From positions 1 through 33,488 of the forward strand of contig MHFG01000015.1 of assembly GCA_001804065.1 (NCBI GenBank): 33,488 nucleotides of DNA, read 5' to 3'. This DNA is from Omnitrophica bacterium RIFCSPHIGHO2_02_FULL_46_20. GTDB lineage: Bacteria; Omnitrophota; Gorgyraeia; 2-01-FULL-45-10. Below the pieces are notes generated by a model. That model had not been told where the DNA came from and did not search any database. It worked only from the letters and a program-made list of their open reading frames with translations. Below, in pieces: positions 1-7,550 of the stretch; positions within the stretch are counted from its first letter, which is position 1; each line of letters begins with the position of its first letter. Made by a program: the position numbers and the translations under genes.

Positions 1-5
1 AAATT

Positions 6-25
6 CCTGCCTGCCGGCAGGCAGG
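6..25. repeat. Perfect 20-bp GC-rich palindrome downstream of grpE
   Basis: The half-site CCTGCCTGCC is followed directly by its exact reverse complement. It lies 11 bp past the grpE stop codon, between grpE and whatever follows off the left edge (expected dnaK). It could form a hairpin or cruciform. There is no T-run beside it, so it is more likely an intergenic palindromic repeat than an intrinsic terminator. Confidence 0.75.
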
Positions 26-36
26 GATCCTGACCC

Positions 37-576
37 CTATCTTTTTACTATTTTCACCGATGCCGGGCGCAGCAACCTGCCATTAAACATGTAGCCCGGC
101 TTTAATTCTTCGACTATTAAACTTTCTTCTTTATCATTTGCCTCTACGGTCTCAATCGCTTCATGCAGATGCGGATTGAACTTTTCTCCGTCCGTCCTTA
201 CCTTTTCGACGCCGATATCTTTAAGAAACTTCTGAATCTGCGCATGGATCATATCAACGCCTTCCTGCACCGCCTTAAAGTCTTTAGCCTCCTTTATGTG
301 CTTTTCTGAGATCTCGAGCGAATCGATTATCGGCAGGAAGTCGATAACGAAACTCTCGTTTGCGTATTTTTGAAAATCTCCCTTCTCCTTATCCAGCCGT
401 TTTTTTGCGTTCTCGAACTCGGCATGCGCGCGGATATATTTATCATAATAGGAATCGCGCTCGTCGCGCTTGGCCTTCAGCACCTCGTATTCCTTTTTAG
501 GGATCGTCACCGTATCGACGGCTGCATCGGGCGCGCTTGGGTTTTCTTGCTTATTGTTATTGTTCTTTTCTTTCAT
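37..576 (-). CDS. grpE: GrpE, nucleotide exchange factor of DnaK
   Basis: GrpE releases ADP from the cytoplasmic chaperone DnaK and so drives the chaperone cycle. The 179-residue protein has the family layout: a low-complexity polar N-terminus rich in Asn, then a long charged coiled-coil helix (about residues 30-100, with RAHAEFENAKKRLDKEK), then the C-terminal beta domain (about 125-178) with the family pattern GEKFNPHLHEAI and GYMFNGRLLRPASVKI. Length is normal. It starts 4 bp after the hrcA stop codon, so the two genes are one transcript under the CIRCE-controlled promoter. dnaK and dnaJ are the expected next genes, off the left edge. Confidence 0.96.
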   Translation of the reverse strand: MKEKNNNNKQENPSAPDAAVDTVTIPKKEYEVLKAKRDERDSYYDKYIRAHAEFENAKKRLDKEKGDFQKYANESFVIDFLPIIDSLEISEKHIKEAKDFKAVQEGVDMIHAQIQKFLKDIGVEKVRTDGEKFNPHLHEAIETVEANDKEESLIVEELKPGYMFNGRLLRPASVKIVKR

Positions 577-579
577 ACC

Positions 580-1314
580 TTATCCGTCAATATCGTAAAG
601 AATATTCGAAACAGTATCGGCAAGATATTCGACCATAGGGATAACCCTTTCGTACACCATCCTCTTCGGCCCTATAACGCCGAGCTTGCCGGATGGCTTA
701 CCTCTGATCTTATATCCATGCGTAACTATACTGCAGTCGCTCAAATAACTTGATTTGTTTTCCTTGCCTATATGTATGGTAAGCCTGTCATCTGATTCAT
801 CGCAAAGAAGTTTCAATATGCTCATCCTGTCCTCAAGGCATCTGAATAGGTTGTGAAGTTTAGCGAGATCCTGAAATTCAGGTTGTTCGATTAAGTGGCT
901 GGCGCCATCCAGATACACCTTCTCGACATCGGGCATCATGGTTATGCCGACATAATTGGTCAGGCTCGAGATTAGGCGCGACGTCTTTTCCAATACATCT
1001 TCAAGCGTCTCTACCTTCTGCTTGTACTGCGCCTCCACGATCTTAACCATGTTATCAGTGAGCCTGCGCCTGTGCATCAATCTTGTTATGTAATAACGGT
1101 ATCCTTTATCGGTCGGGATCCTTCCTGCTGACGTGTGAGGATGAGTAATATAGCCATCCTCCTCGAGGTCGCTCATAACATTGCGGATAGTGGCGCTCGA
1201 CAGGCCTAATTTTCGCGCAACCTGCCTCGAACCGACAGGCTCGGCCGAAGAGATGTATCGGTCGATGATTATCTCTAATATCTCCTCTATCCTCTTCTCG
1301 CGGCCCTTTGTCAT
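580..1314 (-). CDS. hrcA: HrcA, heat-inducible transcription repressor, short form
   Basis: HrcA represses chaperone operons by binding CIRCE, and a perfect CIRCE lies 82 bp upstream. The N-terminal winged helix is intact (PVGSRQVARKLGLSSATIRN, about residues 26-45, and PHTSAGRIPTDKGYRYY, about 59-75). The C-terminal GAF-like end is also intact (IGKENKSSYLSDCSIV, LGVIGPKRMVYERVI). The protein is only 244 residues, whereas HrcA is usually about 340. From memory of the Bacillus protein, the missing piece is one internal block of about 95-100 residues around residue 127-131, where the inserted dimerisation domain normally sits; flanks align in frame without stop codons. It is therefore probably a functional compact variant, not a pseudogene. 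The Shine-Dalgarno (GAGACC region) is weak. Confidence 0.93.
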   Translation of the reverse strand: MTKGREKRIEEILEIIIDRYISSAEPVGSRQVARKLGLSSATIRNVMSDLEEDGYITHPHTSAGRIPTDKGYRYYITRLMHRRRLTDNMVKIVEAQYKQKVETLEDVLEKTSRLISSLTNYVGITMMPDVEKVYLDGASHLIEQPEFQDLAKLHNLFRCLEDRMSILKLLCDESDDRLTIHIGKENKSSYLSDCSIVTHGYKIRGKPSGKLGVIGPKRMVYERVIPMVEYLADTVSNILYDIDG

Positions 1315-1395
1315 AGCGACGGTCTCTTTATATATTTAAAAGCTGTTCCCCGCTCTTTCTTCGAGTATAAAGCTGCCTTAAGAAAGGGCTGTACA

Positions 1396-1422
1396 TTAGC
1401 ACTCTTCAATTATGAGTGCTAA
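1396..1422. promoter_or_regulatory. CIRCE operator
   Basis: TTAGCACTC, a 9-bp spacer and GAGTGCTAA match the CIRCE consensus exactly in both arms. It lies 6 bp downstream of the predicted -10 box of the hrcA promoter, so it covers the start of transcription. Binding of HrcA here would repress hrcA-grpE, giving autoregulated heat-shock control. Confidence 0.97.
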
Positions 1423-1428
1423 TGTAGC

Positions 1429-1456
1429 AGTTTAACACAGAAGATATAATTGTCAA
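1429..1456 (-). promoter_or_regulatory. Predicted sigma70-type promoter of hrcA-grpE
   Basis: On the minus strand there is a perfect -35 box TTGACA (1451-1456), a 16-bp spacer and a -10 box TAAACT (1429-1434), followed at once by CIRCE. The -35 box overlaps the outer edge of the hflX terminator hairpin, so the two transcription units are packed with no spare DNA. Confidence 0.7.
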
Positions 1457-1489
1457 GAAAAATATGCCCGACGGGCAGATTTTTCTTGA
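1453..1489 (-). terminator. Intrinsic terminator after hflX (palindromic, possibly bidirectional)
   Basis: Arms TCAAGAAAAAT and ATTTTTCTTGA flank a GC core TGCCC/GGGCA with a 3-nt loop. Read in the hflX direction it is a GC hairpin followed by a U-rich run, 18 bp after the hflX stop codon. The symmetric A/T flanks would also give a terminator in the opposite direction. Confidence 0.8.
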
Positions 1490-1506
1490 TATAATTTCCT
1501 ATACTA

Positions 1507-2766
1507 TCAAGCAAATTTCTCACGCGTGTGATCGTTTACCCCTAACATCTCCGCAACGCGTATCGGAATCTGGGCTTCTATAAAAACCATATTATCCTTA
1601 TACGATTTTGCCGTTACAAATCCATTTTCATAGATAATATTGAGAGTTCTTGCGTCCGCCATGGGAATTTCCATCTTTATATTGACCATCAGCTTATTTG
1701 TATGCGACGTTATTCTTTTTACCAATTCATCGAACCCTTCCCTTTTAAGCGCTGATATCGGAATAATATTCATGAAATAAGCCTTGGCCTTCTCTATAAC
1801 AACCTTATTTTCCACTTTATCTATTTTATTAAGCGCCGTTATTATGGGTTTATCATTTGCGCCAATACCCTCTAATACCTTATATACGGCATCGGATTGC
1901 TCTTTTGCCTTCGGATGGCTTATGTCAACCAAATGCAGGAGCAAGTCCGCCTCAACAACCTCTTCCAGAGTAGCCTTAAACGCTTCTACCAAATGATGGG
2001 GCAGCCTATCGAGAAATCCTACCGTATCGATAAATAATACTTTTTGTTTATTCGGTAATATGAATTTTCGCACAGTCGGATCCAGGGTTGAGAACAGTTT
2101 ATCCTGAACCATAACCCCGGAATTAGTAAGGGCGTTCAAGAGAGTGGACTTTCCGACGTTCGTATATCCGATTATCGCGATCGTAAGGATAGAAAACCTT
2201 TCCCTTTTCTTCCTCATCATCGCCCTGCGCGCGAAGAGATCCTCAAGCTCTTCTTTAAGATGACTTATCCTGGCTCTTATACGGCGCCTGTCTACCTCTA
2301 ATTTCTGTTCGCCTGGTCCTCGTGTACCAATCCCGCCCCCAAGCCGTGACAGCTGCACTCCCTTACCGGTAAGCCTGGGAAGTAGATATAATAATTGCGC
2401 GAGCTCAACCTGAATCTTCCCTTCGTTGGAATGCGCGCGGCGGGCGAATATATCGAGGATCAATTGCGTCCTATCTATTGTCTTTGTCATTACAATACCT
2501 TCCAGATTCTTCTGCTGTGTGCCGGTAAGATCATTATTAAAAATAACGACGTCTATATTCATGTCTCGGCAAATATTCGCGATCTCTTCTACCTTGCCTT
2601 TACCTAAAAAAAGAGCGGGCTCTATTCTTTCCCTTCGAACTATCATCTCCTTGATGACCTTCGATCCGGCTGAAACGGCGAGCTCTTTTAACTCTACCGC
2701 GCATTCTTCGGCAGCCCATTCTTCGCGCTTATGTAAATCTATGGTGACCGTTAATGCCCGCTCCAC
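1507..2766 (-). CDS. hflX: HflX, ribosome-associated GTPase
   Basis: HflX is a GTPase that binds the 50S subunit and splits or rescues stalled ribosomes under stress. The 419-residue protein has the HflX N-terminal domain (about 1-140), the linker signature GGGIGTRGPGEQKLEVDRR (about 143-161), then the G domain: G1 GYTNVGKST (200-208), G3 DTVGF (247-251) and G4 NKID (313-316), and a short C-terminal domain. Length is normal. It is the last gene of the long operon, directly abutting miaA, an arrangement often seen in other bacteria (miaA-hfq-hflX in Enterobacteria). Transcription should stop at the hairpin just downstream. Confidence 0.97.
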   Translation of the reverse strand: MERALTVTIDLHKREEWAAEECAVELKELAVSAGSKVIKEMIVRRERIEPALFLGKGKVEEIANICRDMNIDVVIFNNDLTGTQQKNLEGIVMTKTIDRTQLILDIFARRAHSNEGKIQVELAQLLYLLPRLTGKGVQLSRLGGGIGTRGPGEQKLEVDRRRIRARISHLKEELEDLFARRAMMRKKRERFSILTIAIIGYTNVGKSTLLNALTNSGVMVQDKLFSTLDPTVRKFILPNKQKVLFIDTVGFLDRLPHHLVEAFKATLEEVVEADLLLHLVDISHPKAKEQSDAVYKVLEGIGANDKPIITALNKIDKVENKVVIEKAKAYFMNIIPISALKREGFDELVKRITSHTNKLMVNIKMEIPMADARTLNIIYENGFVTAKSYKDNMVFIEAQIPIRVAEMLGVNDHTREKFA

Positions 2767-3687
2767 TTATTTGATCTCCTTCGCTATCGACTTTATTATC
2801 CCGCTGTTATTCATCCTTCCGACATCGAACCACTTGATCCTGTTGTCCGCCCTAAACCAGGTAAGCTGCCTTTTTGCGAATCGTCTTGTATTTCTTTTCA
2901 TCAGCTCTTTCGCCGTCTTGAGATCATACTCGCCTTTTAAATATCCGAGGCTTTCTTTAAAACCTATAACTGCCTTTGCCGTCCTGCTCAATCTCTTTTT
3001 CAATAATTTTTTAACTTCATTGATAACGCCGGCAGCAAACATATCATCAACCCTATTATTTATATTCGAATATATCTTTTCTCTATCCGCGGTAAACCCG
3101 AATATCTTTACATCATATTTATCGCGGATTCCTTTTGTAGCTTTCTTCAATTCTGTCATGGTCTTGCCCGTAGAATGCCGTATTTCAAGCGCCCTTACAA
3201 TGCGCCTTGTATCATTTGGATGAATGGAGAAGGCTGAATGAGCATCTATTTTTTTTAATTTCCCATGTAATTTAGCGCTCCCATAACGGGCGGCATAGCC
3301 ATACATCTTTTTACGAAATTTTATATCGGCCTTCGGAGAAGGAAAAAGCCCGTCAATAAGGCCTTTTATATACAGGCCGCTGCCCCCGGCGACTATCGGG
3401 ACCTTCTTACGTTTAATGAGTTCATCTATCAAGAGAGAGCACTTTTTTATAAATGCGGCAACACTGAATTCTTTTTGAGGGCTTAAAAATTTTACGAGGT
3501 AATAGCGCTCTTTTGTATCGGCAGGTGTGGGGGCTTGATTTAAAATTTGCATACCTTTATACACCTGCATTGAATCGCAGGAGATAATTTCGCCTTTTAC
3601 GCGGCGCGCCAATTTTAACGCAAATTCTGTCTTGCCGATGGCTGTGGGCCCGACCATGAATATAACGGTCTTCTTATTTACCGGCAT
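2767..3687 (-). CDS. miaA: MiaA, tRNA dimethylallyltransferase
   Basis: MiaA transfers a dimethylallyl group from DMAPP to N6 of A37 in tRNAs that read UNN codons, giving i6A. Visible family motifs are the P-loop GPTAIGKTE (13-21), SCDSMQVYKGM (about 37-47), the GGSGLYIKGLIDG segment and the C-terminal RQLTWFRAD. Length (306) is typical. Its start overlaps the end of the TPR-SPOR gene by 10 bp and its stop abuts hflX, so it is translated inside a coupled operon. MiaB, which acts on the MiaA product, is two genes upstream. The DMAPP substrate would come from the ispG/dxr pathway encoded elsewhere in this window. Confidence 0.97.
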   Translation of the reverse strand: MPVNKKTVIFMVGPTAIGKTEFALKLARRVKGEIISCDSMQVYKGMQILNQAPTPADTKERYYLVKFLSPQKEFSVAAFIKKCSLLIDELIKRKKVPIVAGGSGLYIKGLIDGLFPSPKADIKFRKKMYGYAARYGSAKLHGKLKKIDAHSAFSIHPNDTRRIVRALEIRHSTGKTMTELKKATKGIRDKYDVKIFGFTADREKIYSNINNRVDDMFAAGVINEVKKLLKKRLSRTAKAVIGFKESLGYLKGEYDLKTAKELMKRNTRRFAKRQLTWFRADNRIKWFDVGRMNNSGIIKSIAKEIK

Positions 3688-4511
3688 ACCTTGGTCTTAT
3701 ATCCGTCAGCCTTTAATCTTCCGGCCATATCTTCCGCTTGTGCCTTTGTTTTGAAGCGCCCTACCTTGACCCTGTAGAAAATAAATCCGGCTTTTATTTG
3801 GGCCGACAGGTAGCTGTCATAACCTTTTCGTTTCAATCCGTCCGTCAATTTTTCCGCGTTGCCTTTATTCTTGAAATATCCGGCTTGGACGTAAAAATAA
3901 TCTCCGGTATCGTCAGTTTGCGGCATAAGGATCTCTTTCGATGGCGCATGCGCCGAGATATTCACGCTTGCAGGGCCTGCGTCGGGCATCATTTTAGATT
4001 CAAAACTTAATGGCGAGCTATTTCTTGCCTTGTCAAAATATTCCCTTGCTTTATCTTTGGAGCCGAGTTTGTGGTAGGCATTGCCGAGTTTATGATAGAC
4101 AATCGACGCATTCTTATGGTCCGGATAACTGTCAAGGGCCTCATTATAACTTGTTATTGATTCCGGAATCTTGCCTTCTAAAAAAAAGGCGTCGCCGATG
4201 CCTATACCTCCATCAAACGCCCTCCTGTCTCTAGGGTACCTCTCGATCATATACCTAAAAGTCTCCCGCGCATCCTTAAATCTGCTTAATTGTATTTGGC
4301 TCAAACCCTTAAGATAGAAAAGCTCTTCCCGCCCATGAGCCCCTTCATCAATAAGCCTGTTTGATTCTGTAACAACTCTGTCATATTTCCCTTCCATGAA
4401 CAATTTCTCAACCTGCGGAAGGCTCTCTACGGGCGTTCTCGCGTAAGAATTACCGATAAAAGAAAACATGAGAACGAACGCTAACATGGCTATCTTGACC
4501 CTTTTACTCAT
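3678..4511 (-). CDS. Exported TPR and SPOR domain protein
   Basis: A secretion signal is clear: basic start MSKRVK, hydrophobic core and a likely cleavage after SYA (about residue 24). Residues about 35-165 look like tetratricopeptide repeats (for example ASIVYHKLGNAYHKLGSKDKA), similar to the YbgF/CpoB type. The last 70 residues (about 205-277) are a SPOR domain with two repeats of the form YFYVQAGYFKNKGNAEKL and YRVKVGRFKTKAQAEDM. SPOR domains bind peptidoglycan stripped of stem peptides, so a periplasmic role in envelope or division is likely. The specific function is unknown. It overlaps miaA by 10 bp and miaB by 4 bp; its place between tRNA-modification genes is unexplained. Confidence 0.85.
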   Translation of the reverse strand: MSKRVKIAMLAFVLMFSFIGNSYARTPVESLPQVEKLFMEGKYDRVVTESNRLIDEGAHGREELFYLKGLSQIQLSRFKDARETFRYMIERYPRDRRAFDGGIGIGDAFFLEGKIPESITSYNEALDSYPDHKNASIVYHKLGNAYHKLGSKDKAREYFDKARNSSPLSFESKMMPDAGPASVNISAHAPSKEILMPQTDDTGDYFYVQAGYFKNKGNAEKLTDGLKRKGYDSYLSAQIKAGFIFYRVKVGRFKTKAQAEDMAGRLKADGYKTKVCR

Positions 4512-5881
4512 ACAATCCTCCCTCTCAACGCATGAGGCGTTACAGATTCTATTTTTACATTGACAAATTTTGAGATCATATCGCTAGAGCCGCCCAATAC
4601 GACCACTTTATTTGTCCGTGTCCTGCCTGTTAAGACATTATTATCTTTCTTATGAAGGTCGCATACCAGAACTTCTACGGCCTTCCCGTTTAAAAGCTTA
4701 TTTCTATTCAATGAAATTTCGCGCTGAAGATTAAGCAAGATGTTGAGCCTGTCTTCTTTTTCTTTTTGCCCGACATCGTCTTTTAATTTTACGGATTTCG
4801 CTGGCGGACGAGGCGAATATTTAAACATGTATGCGCCGTCAAAACCCACGCCTTCCACCATCTTTACGGTATTGCCGAAATCTTCTCTCGTCTCGGAAGG
4901 GAACCCTACTATTATATCAGTAGTGATACTGCCTTCGGGCACATATTTTTTATATTCGCCGGCTAATTTCAAATATTTTTCCGCTGAATAACCTCGATTC
5001 ATAAGCTTTAAGATTCTATTTGATCCGGCCTGCAGCGGCAGGTGGAGATGCTCGCATACTTTCTCGAGATCCCGCATCGCCTTGAATAGATCGGCCGACG
5101 CGTCCTTTGGATGGCTTGTCATGAATCGTATGCGCTCTATGCCCTTGACCGCGTTGAGCGCTTCGAGAAGGCGGACAAAATCAGACTTTTTAGCCGTGGG
5201 CTTTGAGCTGTAAGCTGTAAGATTACGCGAGGGGTTCATATAGGAGTTTACGTTCTGCCCGAGAAGCATGATTTCCTTAAAACCTCTTTTTGCCAGATCT
5301 TTCACCTCTTTTAAAATATCCTTTATCTCTCTAAACCGTTCCCGTCCGCGCGTATACGGGACGATACAATAGGAACAGAAATTATTACATCCTTCTCCTA
5401 TTGAAACATAAGCCCTGAACCTATCTTGTCTATACTCGGGAAATATCTCGGGCCTTTTATCGTTTATTTTATCCGTCGCCACTATCCCGCATCTATTCTC
5501 CATGATATCCTTTATTATCTTGGGTATATCGCTTTCGTTGCCCGGCCCGCATGAAAAATCCAAAATAGGGAGCCTGTCCAGAATCTTGTCCTTATATGCT
5601 TGAGCGGTGCAGCCCATGAGGCCTATGACGATATCCGGCCTTTTCTTTTTTAATAGTTTCAGATCTGATATATTACTGATGAGCCTATCTTCAGCGTGCT
5701 TTCTTACGGAGCAGGAATTAAACAGGATTATATCGGCGCCGGCGATGGAATTCGCGAGAGTGAATCCATCATCGAGCAAAAGCCCCGCAACAAATTCCGA
5801 GTCCCTAAGGCTCATTTGACAGCCGAAGGTACGGATGTAGATTTTTTTTGGCATATTTATGTACAGACTTTTCTTATTCAT
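4508..5881 (-). CDS. miaB: MiaB, tRNA-2-methylthio-N6-dimethylallyladenosine synthase
   Basis: MiaB is a radical SAM methylthiotransferase that converts i6A37 to ms2i6A37 in tRNA. The N-terminal auxiliary cluster cysteines are visible (RTFGCQMS, NSCSVR, LMGCTAQ), then the radical SAM motif CNNFCSYC followed by IVPYTRGRERFR, and a C-terminal TRAM domain. Length is 457. A polar stretch, NPSRNLTAYSSKPTAKK, sits after LLGQNVNSY where the family usually has only a few residues. Its DNA contains a short tandem repeat (CTTACAG twice), so it looks like an in-frame repeat insertion. The start could also be the Met at residue 10; neither start has a clear Shine-Dalgarno. Confidence 0.96.
   Translation of the reverse strand: MNKKSLYINMPKKIYIRTFGCQMSLRDSEFVAGLLLDDGFTLANSIAGADIILFNSCSVRKHAEDRLISNISDLKLLKKKRPDIVIGLMGCTAQAYKDKILDRLPILDFSCGPGNESDIPKIIKDIMENRCGIVATDKINDKRPEIFPEYRQDRFRAYVSIGEGCNNFCSYCIVPYTRGRERFREIKDILKEVKDLAKRGFKEIMLLGQNVNSYMNPSRNLTAYSSKPTAKKSDFVRLLEALNAVKGIERIRFMTSHPKDASADLFKAMRDLEKVCEHLHLPLQAGSNRILKLMNRGYSAEKYLKLAGEYKKYVPEGSITTDIIVGFPSETREDFGNTVKMVEGVGFDGAYMFKYSPRPPAKSVKLKDDVGQKEKEDRLNILLNLQREISLNRNKLLNGKAVEVLVCDLHKKDNNVLTGRTRTNKVVVLGGSSDMISKFVNVKIESVTPHALRGRIV
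5186..5238 (-). repeat. Repeat-derived in-frame insertion inside miaB
   Basis: On the coding strand this region carries tandem CTTACAG units followed by CTCAAAGCCCACGGC. It encodes about 15 extra residues in a loop between LLGQNVNSY and the DFVRLLEAL segment. The reading frame is kept and the surrounding protein aligns well with the family. Boundaries are approximate. Confidence 0.5.
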
Positions 5882-5884
5882 TGG

Positions 5885-6955
5885 TTATAAAGCTATTCCA
5901 AGAGCTTGGTCCCTATTAATGACATGAATCATTTCACAGAGCCTGCCATAATCACGCAGGTTGAAATTCATCACTAGCCGAGGCAGCCCAAGACATTCTC
6001 CTTCATGGATTTCCTTATTCGTTGGAGGCGAAATCTTAATTTCACCGCTTGTCAAAATGTCTTTAAATTTTTGATTTATAAGCTTTAGCGTCTTCCCGGA
6101 AATCTCTTTATTCAGTCTTAATACTGTCAAACCCGCGACGTATCTTATCGAGTGATATACCCTGTAAAAATCTTCTATATATCTAATTGCCTCATCAACG
6201 GTTTTTACAATACGAAAAATATTAAAATCTTCCTTTTGAATAAATCCATTTTTAACCAGCTGGCTATCTACAAAATGCTTCCACGCGGCCCAGTATGTCG
6301 AGCCTTTTGGCTCCATTAAGACTATAGGCCTGGGTTTAGATTTACCGGTTTGGATCAAGGTAAGCATTTCGAACCCCTCGTCATTTGTGCCGAATCCCCC
6401 GGGAAAAAGAGCGGTTGCGTCAGTCTCTTTGACAAAAATCAGCTTTCTGGTAAAAAAATATTTAAAGTTGATTATTTTATCTTTTTCGTATATGTACGGA
6501 TTGGGCTTTTGTTCGAAAGGAAGTCGAATGTTCAGCGCGAACTCTTTGCCCGCTTCGGCGCCTTTATTACCGGCCTCCATGACCCCAGGGCCGCCTCCGG
6601 TTACAATCATGTAGCCTTTTTTAGTCAGCTTTCGCGCGAATTCCTCAGCCATCTTGTATTCGGCTGATGTTTTAAGCGACCTCGCCGAACCAAAGATTAT
6701 GACCTTTTTGACAGCTCTATAAGGAAAAAATATCTTGAAAGAATACCGTAATTCTTTCAGCGCATTATTTACAAGCTTGAGATCTCCATTATCGCTTGAT
6801 TCCAGCCCTAATTTAACGGCGGTCGTGAGTATTTCACGCAGCAGGTGTCTGGACTCAACAGAGCCGAAGCTCTTGGCAAGTTCGCTTATCAAGCCGTCTA
6901 TTGTCTTATCGCCAATTTCGTATTCTTTCGATATCTTGTGTATTTTAGAGGACAT
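5885..6955 (-). CDS. LOG family protein, nucleotide 5'-monophosphate phosphoribohydrolase (long form)
   Basis: LOG (TIGR00730/SLOG) proteins cleave nucleoside monophosphates to free base and ribose 5-phosphate; plant and some bacterial members activate cytokinin nucleotides. Older annotation as lysine decarboxylase is wrong for this family. Visible are the Rossmann start VIIFGSARS (about 85-92), GGGPGVMEAGNKGA (120-133) and the catalytic PGGFGTNDE (185-193). At 356 residues it is longer than the common forms of about 180-230, with an N-terminal helical region (about 1-75) and a C-terminal extension (about 255-356) of unknown role. It overlaps maf by 11 bp and precedes miaB by 3 bp. The context with MiaA/MiaB (prenylated adenine) and Maf suggests modified-nucleotide turnover. 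Confidence 0.88.
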   Translation of the reverse strand: MSSKIHKISKEYEIGDKTIDGLISELAKSFGSVESRHLLREILTTAVKLGLESSDNGDLKLVNNALKELRYSFKIFFPYRAVKKVIIFGSARSLKTSAEYKMAEEFARKLTKKGYMIVTGGGPGVMEAGNKGAEAGKEFALNIRLPFEQKPNPYIYEKDKIINFKYFFTRKLIFVKETDATALFPGGFGTNDEGFEMLTLIQTGKSKPRPIVLMEPKGSTYWAAWKHFVDSQLVKNGFIQKEDFNIFRIVKTVDEAIRYIEDFYRVYHSIRYVAGLTVLRLNKEISGKTLKLINQKFKDILTSGEIKISPPTNKEIHEGECLGLPRLVMNFNLRDYGRLCEMIHVINRDQALGIAL

Positions 6956-7550
6956 CCATACCTGTCTTTTTAAGAATTTTTGCCAATTTAGCCATTGGAA
7001 GGCCCACCACGTTATAATAACATCCCTCTATCCGGTCGATGAATACGCCGCCGACGCCCTGTATATCAAAACTGCCCGCCTTACCCAAAGGCGACGTCCT
7101 TTTAAAATAATCCCTGACTTGCTTGTCGTTTAAATGATACATGTATACCTTGGTCTTGCCGCAAGCAGTGTATGTTTTTTTATTGTCCATATCGACAACC
7201 GCTATTCCTGTATATACCCACCGGGGCTTCCGGGAAAGTAATTTCAACGTCCTGACAGCGTCTTTTATATTTCTTGGTTTTCCTACGATCTTTTTTCCGA
7301 CTAATACAACGGTATCGGCGGCGATGACTATGCCGGAATGGAATCTTTTTGAAACATCTTTTGCTTTTGCCAGGGCATTTTCAATTACCAGATCGATGCA
7401 ATTTGTCTTTATCAGCCTCTTCTCTTTTACGTCTGATCCGGCGGCTGTAAATTGAATACCGATATCTCTCAATAATTTCTGTCTTGCCCTTGACCTTGAA
7501 GCCAATATTATCCTCCTCCGCGGAAGATATTTGTCTTTCGTTTTACGCAT
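6945..7550 (-). CDS. maf: Maf family nucleoside triphosphate pyrophosphatase
   Basis: Maf proteins hydrolyse non-canonical or modified nucleoside triphosphates (for example dTTP/UTP or methylated and pseudouridine forms, depending on subfamily) to monophosphate and pyrophosphate. Signatures are IILASRSRARQKLL (about 14-27), the acidic IAADTVVLVGKKIVGKP (about 76-92) and GKAGSFDIQGVGGVFIDRIEG near the C-terminus. Length 201 is normal, with an N-terminal tail about 12 residues longer than usual. The start overlaps the preceding flavoprotein gene by 8 bp and the stop overlaps the LOG gene by 11 bp, so translation is probably coupled. I cannot assign its subfamily specificity by eye. Confidence 0.93.
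   Translation of the reverse strand: MRKTKDKYLPRRRIILASRSRARQKLLRDIGIQFTAAGSDVKEKRLIKTNCIDLVIENALAKAKDVSKRFHSGIVIAADTVVLVGKKIVGKPRNIKDAVRTLKLLSRKPRWVYTGIAVVDMDNKKTYTACGKTKVYMYHLNDKQVRDYFKRTSPLGKAGSFDIQGVGGVFIDRIEGCYYNVVGLPMAKLAKILKKTGMDVL

Noticed and set aside
580-1314. hrcA as a pseudogene
   Set aside because: The internal gap is in frame, both ends are well conserved and the operator is perfect, so a compact functional protein is more likely.
5885-6955. Lysine decarboxylase annotation for the LOG protein
   Set aside because: PGGFGTNDE and GGGPGVMEA are LOG phosphoribohydrolase motifs; no PLP-binding decarboxylase features are present.
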